Below, in pieces: positions 23,901 to 38,900 of a stretch of DNA of 64,000 nucleotides. The translations under genes and the position numbers were made by a program. Below the pieces are notes generated by a model. The model saw only the letters and a list, made by a program, of their open reading frames with translations, made no database searches and was not told the origin of the DNA. The DNA is from Arcuatula senhousia (lineage: Eukaryota; Mollusca; Bivalvia; Mytilida; Mytilidae), in contig OZ020303.1 of assembly GCA_963971305.1 (NCBI GenBank), positions 21,449,184 through 21,513,183 of the forward strand, written 5' to 3'. Position 1 is the stretch's first letter, and the number at the start of each line of letters is the position of its first letter.

Positions 23901-26900
23901 AAAAACCTATGTTAGTCCACCATAGGCTGCATGTGTCAAGAGCAATAGACTATCCATATTGGGCCTAAAACGTACAGGGTTCGACAAGTTGCGGTCGTAT
24001 CATGCTGCGCTCAGCGAAGCTTTTTATTTCTTTTTATTAGCATTGAACTATAGACAAGTCAATCGTTTCCAACTTTTACCCATGGCCACGACTGTTTGCC
24101 CTCTGATTGTCATTAAGCCTCACCTTCAGCCATTTTATTTTATTGTTTAATTTTGATTGATATATTTTACTCATGTTACCACATAAAAACGATAAAAAGT
24201 ATAATTGCATGAGTTTTCCATCCAACACTTTTATTAGTTCTTTTCCATGCAACTTTTTATTACCTTTAAAAGTGGTTGAAAATTTATTTTTTTATATAGG
24301 CACCAGTTCTAGATTTTGTACGTTGTGACACTTCTGTTTACATGCTAAATGTTTTGTCTGCTGTATATTTTGGTATAATAAAACTTTTACTGACTGGATA
24401 TTGGGGAAACAAATAGACTATTTTCCATTGGACACAATTATTACCTTCACCTTTGCCTCAGATAATAGTTGCACCTCAGGGAAAATAATCTGCCTGTTTC
24501 CCTCATACCCAGTCAATAAGTATAAATTCCCAAATTTCTATTTTTATGCCTACCTGCGAAAGTAGAGTGGCATTTAGTGTTTGGGTCCATTCTACTTTAT
24601 GGTATATACCTTCAGGTTGAAGTTACTTTTCCATTTTGGAAAGTGGGACTTCATGGTTTATGACATGTACTTGTTTCCCACATTGTTTTGTGTTTTACAT
24701 TGTTGATTTTTCCTCTATATCTATCTTTGAATCATAAAAGTTTTTTTAATTTCAGAATTTCTAAATCAAACTTGGCCTGTGCCAACAAGTGTTGATTTGA
24801 TTGAGGAAATATTCATTATTTGTAAGAAAAAAGCAAGGCAGAAAACATATCAAGTTTCTATTTTGTTTATTACTAGTTCAGATATGGTGAAGGTTTTTGT
24901 GTGTATCACTTCAAAAGGGAGACATGCACATCTGTCAACCAAGTCTTCAGAATGGTCAACTGTATTTTGGAAATGCACATGTTGTATGTTTTGTATGCTA
25001 TTTTACACAATAAGTTGTTTTGGTGAGAATTTGTATGACAAATCAACACCTACTTGGACAAGGAATTTCTCTACTGACATTCTAGGGTTTCATTTATTGT
25101 GTGCCGTATCAATTTTCATGTGTTTTTTTTGTGGTTGTGGCTGATCCACAAAATTTGGTTCCCCATATAAAGAAATTAATGATTGCTTTGCATACTGCAA
25201 ACTTTATAACTATTATATAATAATGTCTCCCCCCCCACTTTTGTGGGGAGACATATTGTTTTTGTTGTGTCCGTCCGTCCGTCCGTCCGTCCGTCCGTCC
25301 GTCCGTCACAAAGTTTGTCAGCGCAACTCCTCTGAAACTACTGAACCGAATTCAACGAAACTTGGTATATAGGAAGGACACCATATGTAGTTGTGCATTT
25401 TACCAGGAAATTTTGATCCTCAAATTTTTGTGGGAGTTATGGCCCTTTGAACTTAGAAATTGCTGAAAATCCTCAAATATCATCTTGTCAGCGCAACTCC
25501 TCTGAAACTACTGAACCGAATTCAACAAAACTTGGTATATAGGAAGGACACCATATGTAGTTGTGCATATTACCAGGAAATTTTGATCCTCAAATTTTTG
25601 TAGGAGTTACGGACCTTTGAACTTAGAAAATTGCTGAAAATCCTCAATTATCATCTTGTCAGCGCAACTCCTCTGAAACTACTGAACTGAATTCAACGAA
25701 ACTTGGTATATAGGAAGGACACCATATGTAGTTGTGCATATCACCAGGAAATTTTGATCCTCAAATTTTTGTAGGAGTTACGGCCCTTTGAACTGAGAAA
25801 ATTGCTGAAAATCCTCATTTATCATCTTGTCAGCGCAACTCCTCTGAAACTACTGAACCGAATTCAATGAAACTTGGTATATAGGAAGAACATCATCTGT
25901 AGTTGTGCATATCACCAGGAAATTTTGATTCTCAAATGTTTGTGGGAGTTATGGTCCTTTGAACTTGGAACTTTTTGGGAAACGGGGGGAGACATCGTTT
26001 TTGTAGGCAAAAACAAACTTTAATTAAAGAACCCACAAACAGGCATTTGTCAGCAACCCAAGAAAATAAACGAATACTGAGTATTCTGTACAATTTATGA
26101 AAAATATAATTGATGAAAGTTCTTATTTTGAAATTGATATAACTTTCTGAAACTAAAGCAACAAGAAAATATTTATAGTATTGTGAAATGCCAAATTTAT
26201 AGACATGATAGATATAAGATGATATTATGTAAAAGATGATATGCTATACAATCCTTTGAAAGTCAGTTAATTGCCCCCTATAACATTATGGAAAAAATGG
26301 GAAACAACACAGAACAATTTTTTTTATGTCTTTTCCCATTTGGCATGTGCAGTGAACCACAACAATACATTTATGTTTATTGTCAACATGTTTTGTCATT
26401 GTAAAATATATTTAGAGTTGGTATTTATGGTTTGTATAGACTTTTGTTTAAGATAGATAAGGTTTAGATCTGGATTATTTGAAAGTTAATATGTTGTAAT
26501 CCCAAGAAATATCTCTGGTTAACAATGCATGGAAAGTTGTCAATTTTGTATTCATAGATTTAGGTTTGAGATAGTTTGTTTGTTTTATTGATAGGTGAAC
26601 ATCTTAGTCTTGGGGGGAAACATACCATGGCTATAGATGCTTGGAGAGAAGAACTAAAGAATCTATCAGGTATATTTTTTTTAAGCTGTTTTTTTCATTG
26701 TTTTTTTTTCTAGTTCCTTGTTTATTAGGGAAAAAATTGAGGGGATGACTGGTGAAATGTCAATAAATCTAAAAAATGTTTTATCAATACTTTTAAACAT
26801 GCTATAAACGGGACAAAATAATGCCTTATAAATACAGTTCAGTAATTTATTTGCAGAAATTTGATATAAAGTTGTTATTTTTTCATGAAATTATTACAGA

Positions 26901-29900
26901 CCACCCAGATGATATAGAGAAGAAGAGCCATGTACTCCATGCAGTGTTATACACCCACTTGTTAAAGGACCAGCTCGGACAGGCCATAGACTTTGTTGAC
27001 GAGCTGATTATACATTCTAATGTGATGTCTTCTCAGAATCTAAGGCTCCCTAATGTTAGACCTGGTATAGAAAAACCCTCGCTTATGACACTGGTCACAG
27101 ACACAATGAAATCTCAGGTATAACTATAGATGTTAAAATTTCGAAAAAATGAAGAGAAAAATTGGAAGTTTGAAAAGGTAATAAGGGCATGGATTTTTTT
27201 TTTCAAAAAAGAATGAAGGGTAAAGTGAAAAACTTTTTATGTAACAGTAAGAGGAATTTTATCAATACCTTATGAACATGACAAAGTAGTCATAAAAGTA
27301 CAAAATATACTATATATTCAAATGTATCCAACAGTATTCAAACATTGAATATGAGATATTGGTTTTTCATATCTAAATAATAAAATAATGCCTAATAACT
27401 ATTTTGATTATGCTATATTGTTATGTGTTTATGTTCTGTAGCACAATGATACTCAGACCATGGTCCCATGTATCCATGACAAGTCAGTCCGTCAGCTGGT
27501 CCAGAGTATGGCGAGGTTCATGGCATCTTATTTCTGTAACCAGCCTGTATATATACTACCGCCACACAGTCCCCAACCTTTACCCTGTATACATATGGAC
27601 AACCAGAAACATAAAAGTAAGTCCACAACCCTACCCTGAATACATGTGGAAAACAAGAATAAAAGTAAGATTGTATAGAAATATTTAGACACAAAGAGAT
27701 AACCTTTATCATAAAAAGGGAATATAATATATGCATATAGAATGCTAGATGCAATAAACGACCAATTGCAAGTTCGTCCATTCCGGGACATTCCGGATAT
27801 TAGAATGTCCAAATGTCAAAGGTCAACTGAGGTAAGATCTGACATCAGAATATGAGGAGCAATGGAAGCAATGTGTTTATCAATTTATTTCAAGAAAAAA
27901 TGAAAGAATATTGAATAAAAAGTCGTATTCGTCAATTTGTAATGGAATAAGAAATATAGAAACATACATTTCCTAGGGGTGAAGAGAAGGGAATAGGTTT
28001 CCTTATTTCATTCATCAGATTGTAGGTACAAGTTTTCCAGTATGGGGGCTATTAGGAACTTGCAATCTGAGTATTGAAGATGTTGTAGAATTTCTTTGGA
28101 TACATGTGTACATTTTCAAAGCTTTACAATGAACCTAAGATACTTTAAAAATAGACAAAGTTTTTCAACTATTTTGAATTTATACATGTAGCAACCCTCT
28201 CAAGTATAAAATGCAGATTTATGTGACACCTCTGAACAAAAAGGAAAATATCTATGTATTATTTATTTGTCAATTAACTACATAAATTATGATATACTAC
28301 ACAAGGTCTTTTTGTTTTCAAGAAAGTGTGAAATGAAATTTAAAGTTTCATGTTTTTCTTAAACTGTTTACTTTTAATTTGTGGTTGATATGCAGTTTAT
28401 TAAGTTTGCTCACTTTTTATAAGTGCATTGACAGTTTAATAACTTTTAAACTTTTCAAATTGATGTGATGAAGGTAAAGGTGAAATTTTTTTTCTATTTT
28501 ATCATTTGTCTTGATTGTTGGACTCTTAACAAAGACTTTTTTGCCCCATCAACGAAAGTAGGGGGAATATAGTGTTCAGGTCCATTTGTCTGTCCCAAAT
28601 GTTGCAAGATGGGGCATTATGTCTTTTTGACATATACTTGTTCTAAAATTTTTACAAGACATAATTATAGTTTGTGTAAGAGAGGTCTACATATTTCTTT
28701 ATTCAGAATACTAATACCGTTAAATAAATTATTCAGTTTTGTCGAAAATTAGCACAAAACTATCAAAATTTTTGATTTTCCAACCCACAGATTCTCCTCC
28801 TTTTGATCTCTTGCTTACTGAGTATCTCTCACTTTGCTTTATCATTCTTTACAGGTCCAACTAATGAAATGAAATTTTGTATCCTCAGATAATAGAATAA
28901 TTCCAAAATACCATGAAGAAATAAACTCAGTAATTTCCAAGGATGGATTGAGTAAGACATGGACTACAGATCGAGCTTTAGAGTATATGTTGCTCAGTGG
29001 ATTACTTTGTGAGGCCACTTGGTTTGCTGATAAGATGGGGGATTGGAAGGCAGGCCTACTATTATCTGTGGCTTGTATCAATCATAGAATGATGTCACCC
29101 AAGATATACAAAAAGTAAGGTTATACATTATAACTAGTATGAAAGTGACATGTTTTCGATATTTAAATGTATGAACAATCGAGATATAGAGAATATTATG
29201 TATTTTCCTTTTTGATACTATCTATATCTAGGTGAGTATCAGACAAGTCTGGTAGGAGGGGTCTGATATGAGACTAGATGTAGATAGTATTGAAAAGGAA
29301 AGTATATATTCTTTTTATCGGTAATTAAAAAACACACACATTTAACAAGTTTTAAGTACAATGACGTCACAGTTTTCAAGTGCTCCCACCTGATATTTTC
29401 TTGTATCACAGACTGTCCATGATACTAAAAAATATCAGGCAGATGAGATCTAAGGGAAAAGCTGCTGATAACGGTTAAATTGTGGAATTTATTTGTATTT
29501 TAAGTCACAGAAATTAATTTTCTGTCATAACCATTTTGTCTTTTTGTTCAATTTTTCTGTTGTTTCTATACAACAGAAGAAGTGCAATAAAATACTTGCA
29601 GAAAAATAAAATTATAATACCCTAGGAAAAAAGTCGAATATTTTTATTTACTTTGTGGCCAAGTTTAAAAAAATAAGTCAATATTTTCGAGACTGTTTTT
29701 ACTTTCGTACCTTTTTTTTTTTCTCATATCTAATTTCAGAAAGATCAAGCCTTTTATGTTACCAGATAACTTGTCTCCTGGTGCTATACTTCAAGATAAG
29801 TTAGAAGCATTGATACATCTAGATAAAGTATCTAAGGATCAAATGCAAGGTATAAATTATTTAATTTTTTTCACACATTTAGCATTTATATATATTGCTT

Positions 29901-32900
29901 CTACAATGTGATCGAGTTGATTATAAAATTTCTACCATTAAAGGAAATAAATTTGATCATTTTGATGGCAAGGCATGCAGAGCAATTTAAAAATCAAATT
30001 TATTTCCCCGATATGTTAGAAATTCTATAATCATCGTGAATTTAGCTGTAGAAGGTTTTTTTCTAATGTCTTCTGGTAAAAAAATGCAATAGGTTGATCA
30101 TCAATTGTGCATGCAACTACGCTTACAACAGAATTTTCTCTTAGAGGAGAAAAATACATTTCTACAATGGTCGAGAGGTTGATAAATCAGATGAAAATTA
30201 GAGAAAAGTGATTTTGTCCATATGAAACAGTTAACGAAAGTATCCAAGTCATATTTTTTACCAATGACCTGATATGCCATATCAACCCTCAGATGCTGGC
30301 CAATTCCTTGACCCAAATTATGGTCTCGACCAATGCCTTGACCTAATATGGGAGTCTCATGATTATATGGGACCCTATATGGAAAATCCTGTGTAAGATA
30401 TAAGACTTTAGAGAAAGAAATCTATCTTTCAGTCAGCTTAAATTAGATTAAACCTTGTATTTTCAGATTTTATTCCTATAAATAATGAGACCAACATAGT
30501 ACAGCTGACAAAGACTATGGAAGACTTACTTAAAGCTGGTGTCATCAGTAGTGTAGAAATTATGCCATGGCTGTTGTCAACTCTGGTGGACAGACTGAAG
30601 ATTGTTGTGTCTAAACTCCACCCTGTGGTGCCTCAGGGGTTCTACCTGCCTGCTCCCCCTTTGTATTGTCCACAGCCGACTGATACTTCTGAGGTAGGAT
30701 AAGCTTGTTAATGTCAATTTTTATCGAAAGTAGCGTGCATATAGTGTTTGGGTCTGCTCATCCTTCCAAGATAGGGCATTATGTCTCTTGAACATATTCT
30801 TGTTACTCTTTGTTTGTGTTTTTTTCTCCTAGAAAAAAGGGTTCAACTGTAGTGATTTGCCAGACAAGGACTGCCTTTTACATACTGTAGAAGCAGAAAT
30901 ATTTGTGGGGGATTTAATTTCGTTTATTTCGTGGGTAAGAAAAATCCATGAAATCAAATCCCCACGAATTTAAAATATTTAGTTGATGAGTGTATTTCAA
31001 AATTTAAAATCCACGAAAATTTGTCCCCTCTAATTCAGTTTTGAGTTCTAAACCACGAAATTTTATCCCCACGAAAATAAATGATTATACAGTAATTCTG
31101 AGATTGTAACTGCTCATAGCAAATCAGGTTATAAATGTGTCATGAAAAGGTTTACCCTTTGTCCATTCATGGTATAAAATATTGCCATTGACTTTTTAAT
31201 TAATGTTCATATTGTATATCTTTTTTACTAAGCTGTCTCATTCACTTACCGGTATATAATGAAAACTACCAGATTTATCTTTTTCATAAATTTCTTACTT
31301 AAATGGACATTAAAGATTTCTGAAAAAGTACACAAATCTATCTCTGCTGTCTTATGAAAAGAAATCATATTTATGCCTAATTTAAGAAAGTAGGGAAACA
31401 TATAGTGTTAGGGGGTCTGTTTGCCCGTTTGTCTGTCTGTTCATCAGTCCTCCCCAAATGTTGCTTGATGGGCATTATGTCCTTTGTACATATTCTTGTT
31501 AATTTATTAAATATGAGACAATAATTTTTCAGGAGAAAGTTTCACCTGACATTGATTTAGAGAAGAAGTTGAGATTTGAGGTCTCATCCATAGTACAGCT
31601 AATCCTTGTTGTTCTCAATGCCTCACATGTTTCACTTCCTGCTACCAGATGGTATATACAACAACTGGTCAAAGTTCAGGACAAAGCTGCACAGTTCAAG
31701 GTCAGTTTTAAAGTCACCTTTACTATACTAGGTATACTAACACTTAACCACAATATTCTGTGATTACTTGGAGTCTTGGTAATTGTATGAAAAGAGGAGA
31801 GTGGTCCATTTCTTTTGTAGAAGTTGGAGTCTCAGTTGCTTCCATCTGTATTACCAAATATTTTGCATATAGCAGTGAGCCTCTTTTTATTTTTTTACTG
31901 TTTGTAGTATATGTAACCTACTTTAAATAAATCTGTATACATAATTAAATGTCTAAAGGGATTCAATTATGAATTGGTTCATATTGCACGTTAGTGTGAT
32001 AGTACTATTTTAAAAATAATTACATTTAATGTGCATATCATTAAAAAGTGATAATCCCATTGGTTAATTGGTCAATTGAATCGTCTTTCATACCTCAATG
32101 ACATGTCGTTTGTGTCATGTGGCCATAACAGGTTCATTACCTTATTATATGCAAAACTATAATTGGATCTTATCTAGATAAATTCTCCCAACTTGAATTT
32201 CCATTTGGATAATGATACAAAAATGAAAAATACATAAATGTACACCATAAAACAAAACAAAAAATCAGAAACAAATAAAAAATGTGATTATAAGAATTTA
32301 ATGTTCGTTTTGATGTTTCATAGGCGAGTAAAACAGTTGACTGGTCGCTCATTTATAACAGGGTGCATGCTTCATTCAAAATGTGATACAGTCAATATAA
32401 AAACACCAATGAAACTTCTAATACAAACATTAAATTCTTAAATGAAAAAGCATGTGGAATTAAGATTCATATTTTAAGTTGCAGATCAAGGCATTATTCA
32501 AATAGGGTGCTCTTTGACTGACCTTTAAAGGGTTTGATCTGGTAACAGGTCAGTAATTTGAAAACAGAAAGGGAGGGGCCAATCATTCACTGGCCTTTTG
32601 GATCTGCCAGTAACATACAAACTTTGGCAATGTATGTAAGACATGTTTAAAGCAAACATTTTTCATCTTTAATACAATGATGATGTATGGTTTAATATTG
32701 TTTATCCTATTTTGACATTTTGCTGATGGATAAATAAATTTTATTGACCTTTATGTTTTCCCATGCTATGTTTTTGTCATCACTTCTTTTTACACCTTTC
32801 TGACATATTATGAAAAAAAATTCATCCTTATTATATGTAAATGATTAATGTTTTTAAAGTTCAATAAAATTTCTTAACATTTATATTCTATGGAAATGTG

Positions 32901-35900
32901 AGATAAAGTTAAGCATTTGCGTCAGACATCTTCCTGTCATGCACGTGAATTGCATACTTGTGAATGTATTAGGTTTTTTGTACAACAAAATATACACAAC
33001 ATTCAATATCATGTTTTAAGAATATGTTTTGTTAAGTGATACTTTTGCAAAGCTCAATTTCTATACCATGCATATTTTTTTTGTGGTTTCCCCAAAATAC
33101 ATATGATTAGTTTTTTAATCTCATGGTATGTAGATTTGTTGTGTCAGGGAGTCAATATTCATTTAATACTTCCTTAAATTCTAATTTTTGTTGTTGACTG
33201 GCACGCACGAAAAACTACAAAAATTAGTGCCCAATGAAAACCACAGTATTAGATTACACTTAAAAAACATTTTAAAAAAGACATTAAATGTTCAAGTTTC
33301 TATATTTAAGAATCTAGACTAACTAAATTTTTTTTTTTTTTAATCAGATTTAATATTGAAATATAAAATATTTTATACACTCTCTGTCTATATGAGTCCT
33401 ACTATATATCTTTCCAGGCAACAACAGAAGGGCCATGTAAGGAGCTACCAGAGATACTCCAACAGTACAATTCAGTATCCTCAACCCTGTCAGAATCAGA
33501 ACCAGGGGTTGTACAGATCTTATCTAGCTATAGGGACTTCATCACATGTCTATGGGTGCTCCATGCCAGGGATACACTGTCCAAGAAACTCAGACAGAAA
33601 GAAAGCTATTTGAATGATATGAATTACCAAGATTACGTCAGGGTATACACATTTTTATGCAGTATTTATTTTCAAAGATTTCGTGGTCAGTGATTTTTGC
33701 AAAATGATATATCTTTTTTTTTTACTTTAAAGAAGATAAGGGGTATATGAAATAGATAGAATATTATTTTAAAAAATGCAAATATAGATTCCAACTTGTT
33801 TCAAAGTGTGAAATGGTGAAACTAAATACCAAATGAAAATAATTGTGTTTAAGACTGAAGAAAATGAAGAAACACCATTAGGGAGAGGTCAACGTTTCAA
33901 GTTTAAAATGTATATATAATAAAGCAAAATAGAAAATAAGAAACATTAAAGCAAAGCAAAAACCACAAAAGCTTAAGATTTTGAACATGATATGGACATT
34001 TGGCAATACCATGATAAACCTTTAATACACCAAAAGATTATTATTTCCCAGAAAGCAGTTTTACTCTGTAACCTTGTTGACTGTTTGTTATTGATATTCA
34101 TAAATTTTTTCTCTCAGTTACCTTATGATTATAGCTTATATGTCTAGTGTAAATTAGTACATCTTTAGCCCTTTGATCTAATGATCTAATGTTTAGTACA
34201 ATTAGGGATAAAATACTTTACTGTTATTTATGCCCTGCCTACAAAAGTAGGGAAGCATATAGTTTACAAAATTGAGGATTTAATTTGTGACACCCCCTCC
34301 CCTTAATTGCTGTAAGGGACCAAAAAGGGTGGAAAGTTTAACGAAGGCTGCTGTGTCAAAAAACTTTATCAGTCCACCAATGACTGCATGTATCCAAAGC
34401 AATTGACTATCCATCTTAGGCCTAAAACGTACAGGATTCGACATGTTGCAGTTGTATCATGCTGCGCTCGGCGAAGCTTTTTATTTTAATAGTGTCACTA
34501 ATTTTTGAAAATTTATATAAAGTTAGATTTGATGAAAAGTTAATAACACCAATTTTGTTTCCCTTATAGGAAGTTTTAACCAATATATCATTTTGTCTTT
34601 TTTGCTTTCAAAGAGATAGGAATTACGCTTCCTTTGTTTGTCATGGTGTTAATACCCTAATAAGTACCAAAGAACTTAATAAAAAAAAAACACTGTGATA
34701 AGTATAAACAACAACTGATTGTTTTTCACTATATACGCTGCTCTTTAAAAGAAATTTTACCTTTGTTTTTCAAAACAAAGCATCAAAATATGTAGCTGAA
34801 AAATGGTAAACAATTACTGGTATAACCTTTGTTTGCACTAAAGGAAACTTGTTGTTAATAAAGAAATTGGCAATTTTTTTGTTTTACTTTGTAACTATCA
34901 ATACATGTATGTACATTTTGTGTATCATTAAGGGTTTTTTTTTTTTTCTTTACAAATTTCAACTACCAAGTTAAAAGTGTGATCCTTGTAAACACACAGT
35001 TATTGTATTTTCAGCATGACTTTAAGGTTTCTTTGAAAATACAATTCTAATTAAATTAAATTGTATTTCATTGTTGCCTACATTTTATTAAATAAAGTTT
35101 TTTTATCTGAAACCGATGACAAATCACTTACATAATAACATAATATTTTTATATCTAGGGTTAATTATCAAATTTAGAACAATGACCACAGGTTTAATGA
35201 ATGCTACTTACTATAATTAGTAACAGTTTTTTCTATAAAAATATTGTCCTTTTATGCCACAAAAAAATAACATTCCATAGTTTAATACCTATATATAGTA
35301 ACAGATATTTTGTCTTTAGTCAAGTCACACTTGTAGTTAATTTTCTCTTTTCCAGGCAAGTTGGGATGATAAACAAGGTGACAAGTGGATGAAAGAATGC
35401 TTTACAACCTTACAATGGGCTGTACATATGATCTCGTTCAGTCGATTTCTACCAGAGGAAGAATGTGTCTACAAGATAGCCTTGTCATTATTACAAGAAT
35501 TGAAGCCCTCAGAGGATACAGCTGATATACTGGCAGAATATTTCTATGACGAGGAAAATCTGGACTCTGAAGTTCAGGATAAACTAAATAAAATTATTCA
35601 AGATTGGCAAGGTGTAACTATCGAACCAGAAGATGATGGGAAATCAGCAAGACCTGATCAAGATACTGATGAAATGAATGAAACTGATCCAGAGAACGAA
35701 GGAAGGAAATCTGTGACATTTTTCCAAGCCTCACCTAGAGGGAAAACATTATCTGTTTACTTCTTCAAACAGTGCGAAGTGGTTAATAAGGTTTTAAAGA
35801 AGAGGAAGAAAGTTTTTGGAGCTTATGAAGAATTTGTTTTTGATTCAAATGTGAACCCTTCAGATATTGCATCTAGTCTGACCAAAAATAATGGCCTAAA

Positions 35901-38900
35901 TCCTGGATCTAGACCTTTTGAAGCTAAGTTATCATTTTTGGAATTTTTAGATAATTTTGTTGCTGTATCTTTTACTAAGATCTTAAGTGAGGAAAGAGAA
36001 AATAATGAGATTATTCCACCTCTGTTGTTACCATTTGCTGAAAGTATCTGGAAAATTGAACTGGAAAACTTGGTAAAAAGGTCAGCTTTGCCTGAAAATG
36101 AAAAGAAGCAAAGTTTGTTGATAATGAATTCCCCACGAGCTCAGATGGCTAGAAATTCTGAGTCCTATCAGAGTCCAAGACTTATTGATGAAAATGGACA
36201 GTTAAAGAAAGGCTTTTATAGAAGTGCAAGTGTAGATGGTGGGAAGAAAGGTCAAGGGGTCATGAACAGATTTATGAGTGAAGGTGGAGGACTTAATAAC
36301 ATTCCTGAAAACGAACTAGCAAAGGAGTTCAGGTCACCTGACCAGTCTCCCCACAGAATGAAGGGCCGAATGACAGGGCTCGTATCTCGGTTCTCTGAGT
36401 CTGAGGTTGTCTTATATAAGGATCCATCTCATGATCAGGAGAATGAATGGACACTGGATGTAGATTTTGGTAAAAGATACCACCATTTACAGAATATTTT
36501 ACATTGGTTTTCTGTGTGGGGCAAAAAGCAACACTCTCTAGGGTTAGAATGGAAAGGGGAAAAAGAATTGTCATTTAGGCCTAAAATGAAAATTGAGGCC
36601 CCAGTAGAGTTGGTAGTTTTGACAATATGGCTTTTGGATAACAAGTATACACCTTATGGAAAACCAAGTCACAAATCTCTGCCTTCCACAGGCCAAAGTC
36701 AGCATTCCCAAGCTGATGATAGGGTGCAGGAACAAATGAGGGTATCAGTTAGTATGAAAGAAAGTGTGAAAATGTTACAGAGCAGCGGAGATTCCAAAAG
36801 AAGGTGGCCAAAGCCTAAGCAGAAACCAACCATGTCACAGAGCGTGAAATCTGAAAGGGATTGGGAAAATGAGTATGATCTAGAGGCAGAGGAAGTGCAT
36901 ACAGAATATGAAAGAGTTCTAGATGTGTAAGTTATGATAATATCAAGATTTTTTTTCTTTGTATCACTTTCTCAATTTTTTTTATTGAATGTAAAAAATA
37001 CTCATTTTTTGGCCGGATTTCACTAGTGAAAATCCGGGTTATAAAATGGTGAATGTCGGGCGGGCGGCGGGCGGGCGGGCGGGCGGACGGCGGGCGGGGA
37101 AAATACTTTCGTAACAGTTTTCTCAGCAACTACTAATCACAGCCTCTTGATATTTGGTATGCAGCATCAGCATGGGCTCCCATAAGGTGGGATTCGATTT
37201 CAGGTCTGTCGCTCACCTACTTCCTGTTAACAGACTTAGTTAATTTTTGACATAAATGTCCAATTATAGAAAATTTTCGTAACAGTTTTCTCAGCAACTA
37301 CAAATCACAGCCTCTTGATATTTGGTATGCAGCATCAGTATGGGCTCCCATAAGGTGGGATTTGATTTCAGGTCTGTCGCTCACCTACTTCCTGTTTACC
37401 GACTTAGTTAATTTTTGATATAAATGTCCAATTATAGAAAATTTTTGTAACAGTTTTCTCAGCAACTACAAATCACAGCTTCTTAATATTTGGTATGCAG
37501 CATCAGTAAGGGCTCCCATAAGGTGGGATTTGATTTCAGGTCTGTCGCTCACCTACTTCCTGTTTACCGACTTAGTTAATTTTTGACATAAATGTCCAAT
37601 TATAGAAAGTTTTCGTAACAGTTTTCTCAGCAACTACTTATCACAGCCTCTTGATATTTGGTATGCAGCATCAGTATGGGCTCCCATAAAGTGGGAATCG
37701 ATTTCAGGTCTGTCGCTCACCTACTTCCTGTTTACCGACTTAGTTAATTTTTGACATAAATGTCCAATTATAGAAAGTTTTCGTAACAGTTTTCTCAGCA
37801 ACTACTAATCACAGCCTCTTGATATTTGGTATGCAGCATCAGCATGGGCTCCCATAAGGTGGGATTCGATTTCAGGTCTGTTGCTCACATACTTCCTGTT
37901 TACTGACTTAGTTAATTTTTGATATAAATGTCCAATTATAGAAAGTTTTCATAACAGTTTTCTCAGCAACTACTAATCTCAGCTTCTTGATATTTGGTAT
38001 GAAGCATCAGTATGGGCTCCCATAAGGTGGAATCTGATTTCAGGTCTGTGGCTCATATACTTTATACTTTCTTTGAAACGAAATCCGGCCATTTCTGTCT
38101 TTGACCCATTTTTTTAAGGATGCTTTAAAGAGTTGTTAAGAAAGGCAATTTCAACCTATTACCAGCATTGATAATGCAATAGGAGGGTGCCATAAAAAGC
38201 TAAATATTTTTTTTAAATTCTGCACTTTGGGATTTTTTTTTTGTGTTTCTTGTCTTTAGTTCGTTTTTGAGGATCATTGTTAGTATCTTATTTCATTGAT
38301 ACAGGAAAGAAGACAGTAGCTCTTTAGAGGTTAGCTCCCTTGAACCAGATGAATATGATGCTTCATTAAGGTCTACATTATCTTACATTAAAAAGTAAGT
38401 TTTCTTTAAGACCTTTTAACATTCATGCAATAAAGGAGTATGTTCGGAAAGGGCCAAAAACGGCCCTTAATTTCAAATTTGAGACTGCTACTAAATAATG
38501 CTGCTAAAATAGTCATAAGACTCTATACTTAATAAAATGTCATAAATAGTGCGTGAATTGTTTACTTATGTGAACAACAGGGACTTTAAAAGTTAGTGAA
38601 TTTCTGTAAAAATCGCTATTTTTGACATATTTAGCCACTTTTACTGTAAAAAATGATGAATACAATGTTGGCCGCATATTCTGACCAAAATTATTTTTTG
38701 ATTAAAATATTCGCTTTTAAGTAATAAATAAATAAACAAAAATCTATGTTGGTCAGAGCATGCGGCCACTTTTGATTTTGGCACAATAGTAGTGAAAAGG
38801 TGTGAAAAATCAACAAAAATGAAGATTTTCCTATTTTTTTTCTAATATTTAGGGTGTCATCGAAGGAAACAGTACAATTTTAGCATTAGAAAACTATTAT

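Noticed and set aside
25109..25309. Minus-strand ORF with a DGRTDGRTDGRT repeat
   Set aside because: It is a translation of the CCGT microsatellite in a mobile element, with no gene features.
35389..36930. 513-codon ORF as a single-exon gene
   Set aside because: It is exon 20 of CPLANE1: an acceptor lies at 35355, and a donor GTAAGT sits two bases before the apparent stop.
37111..38060. Regular 168-bp repeats that might suggest a CRISPR-like array
   Set aside because: Whole units repeat without short spacers, inside an element with inverted ends in a eukaryotic intron.
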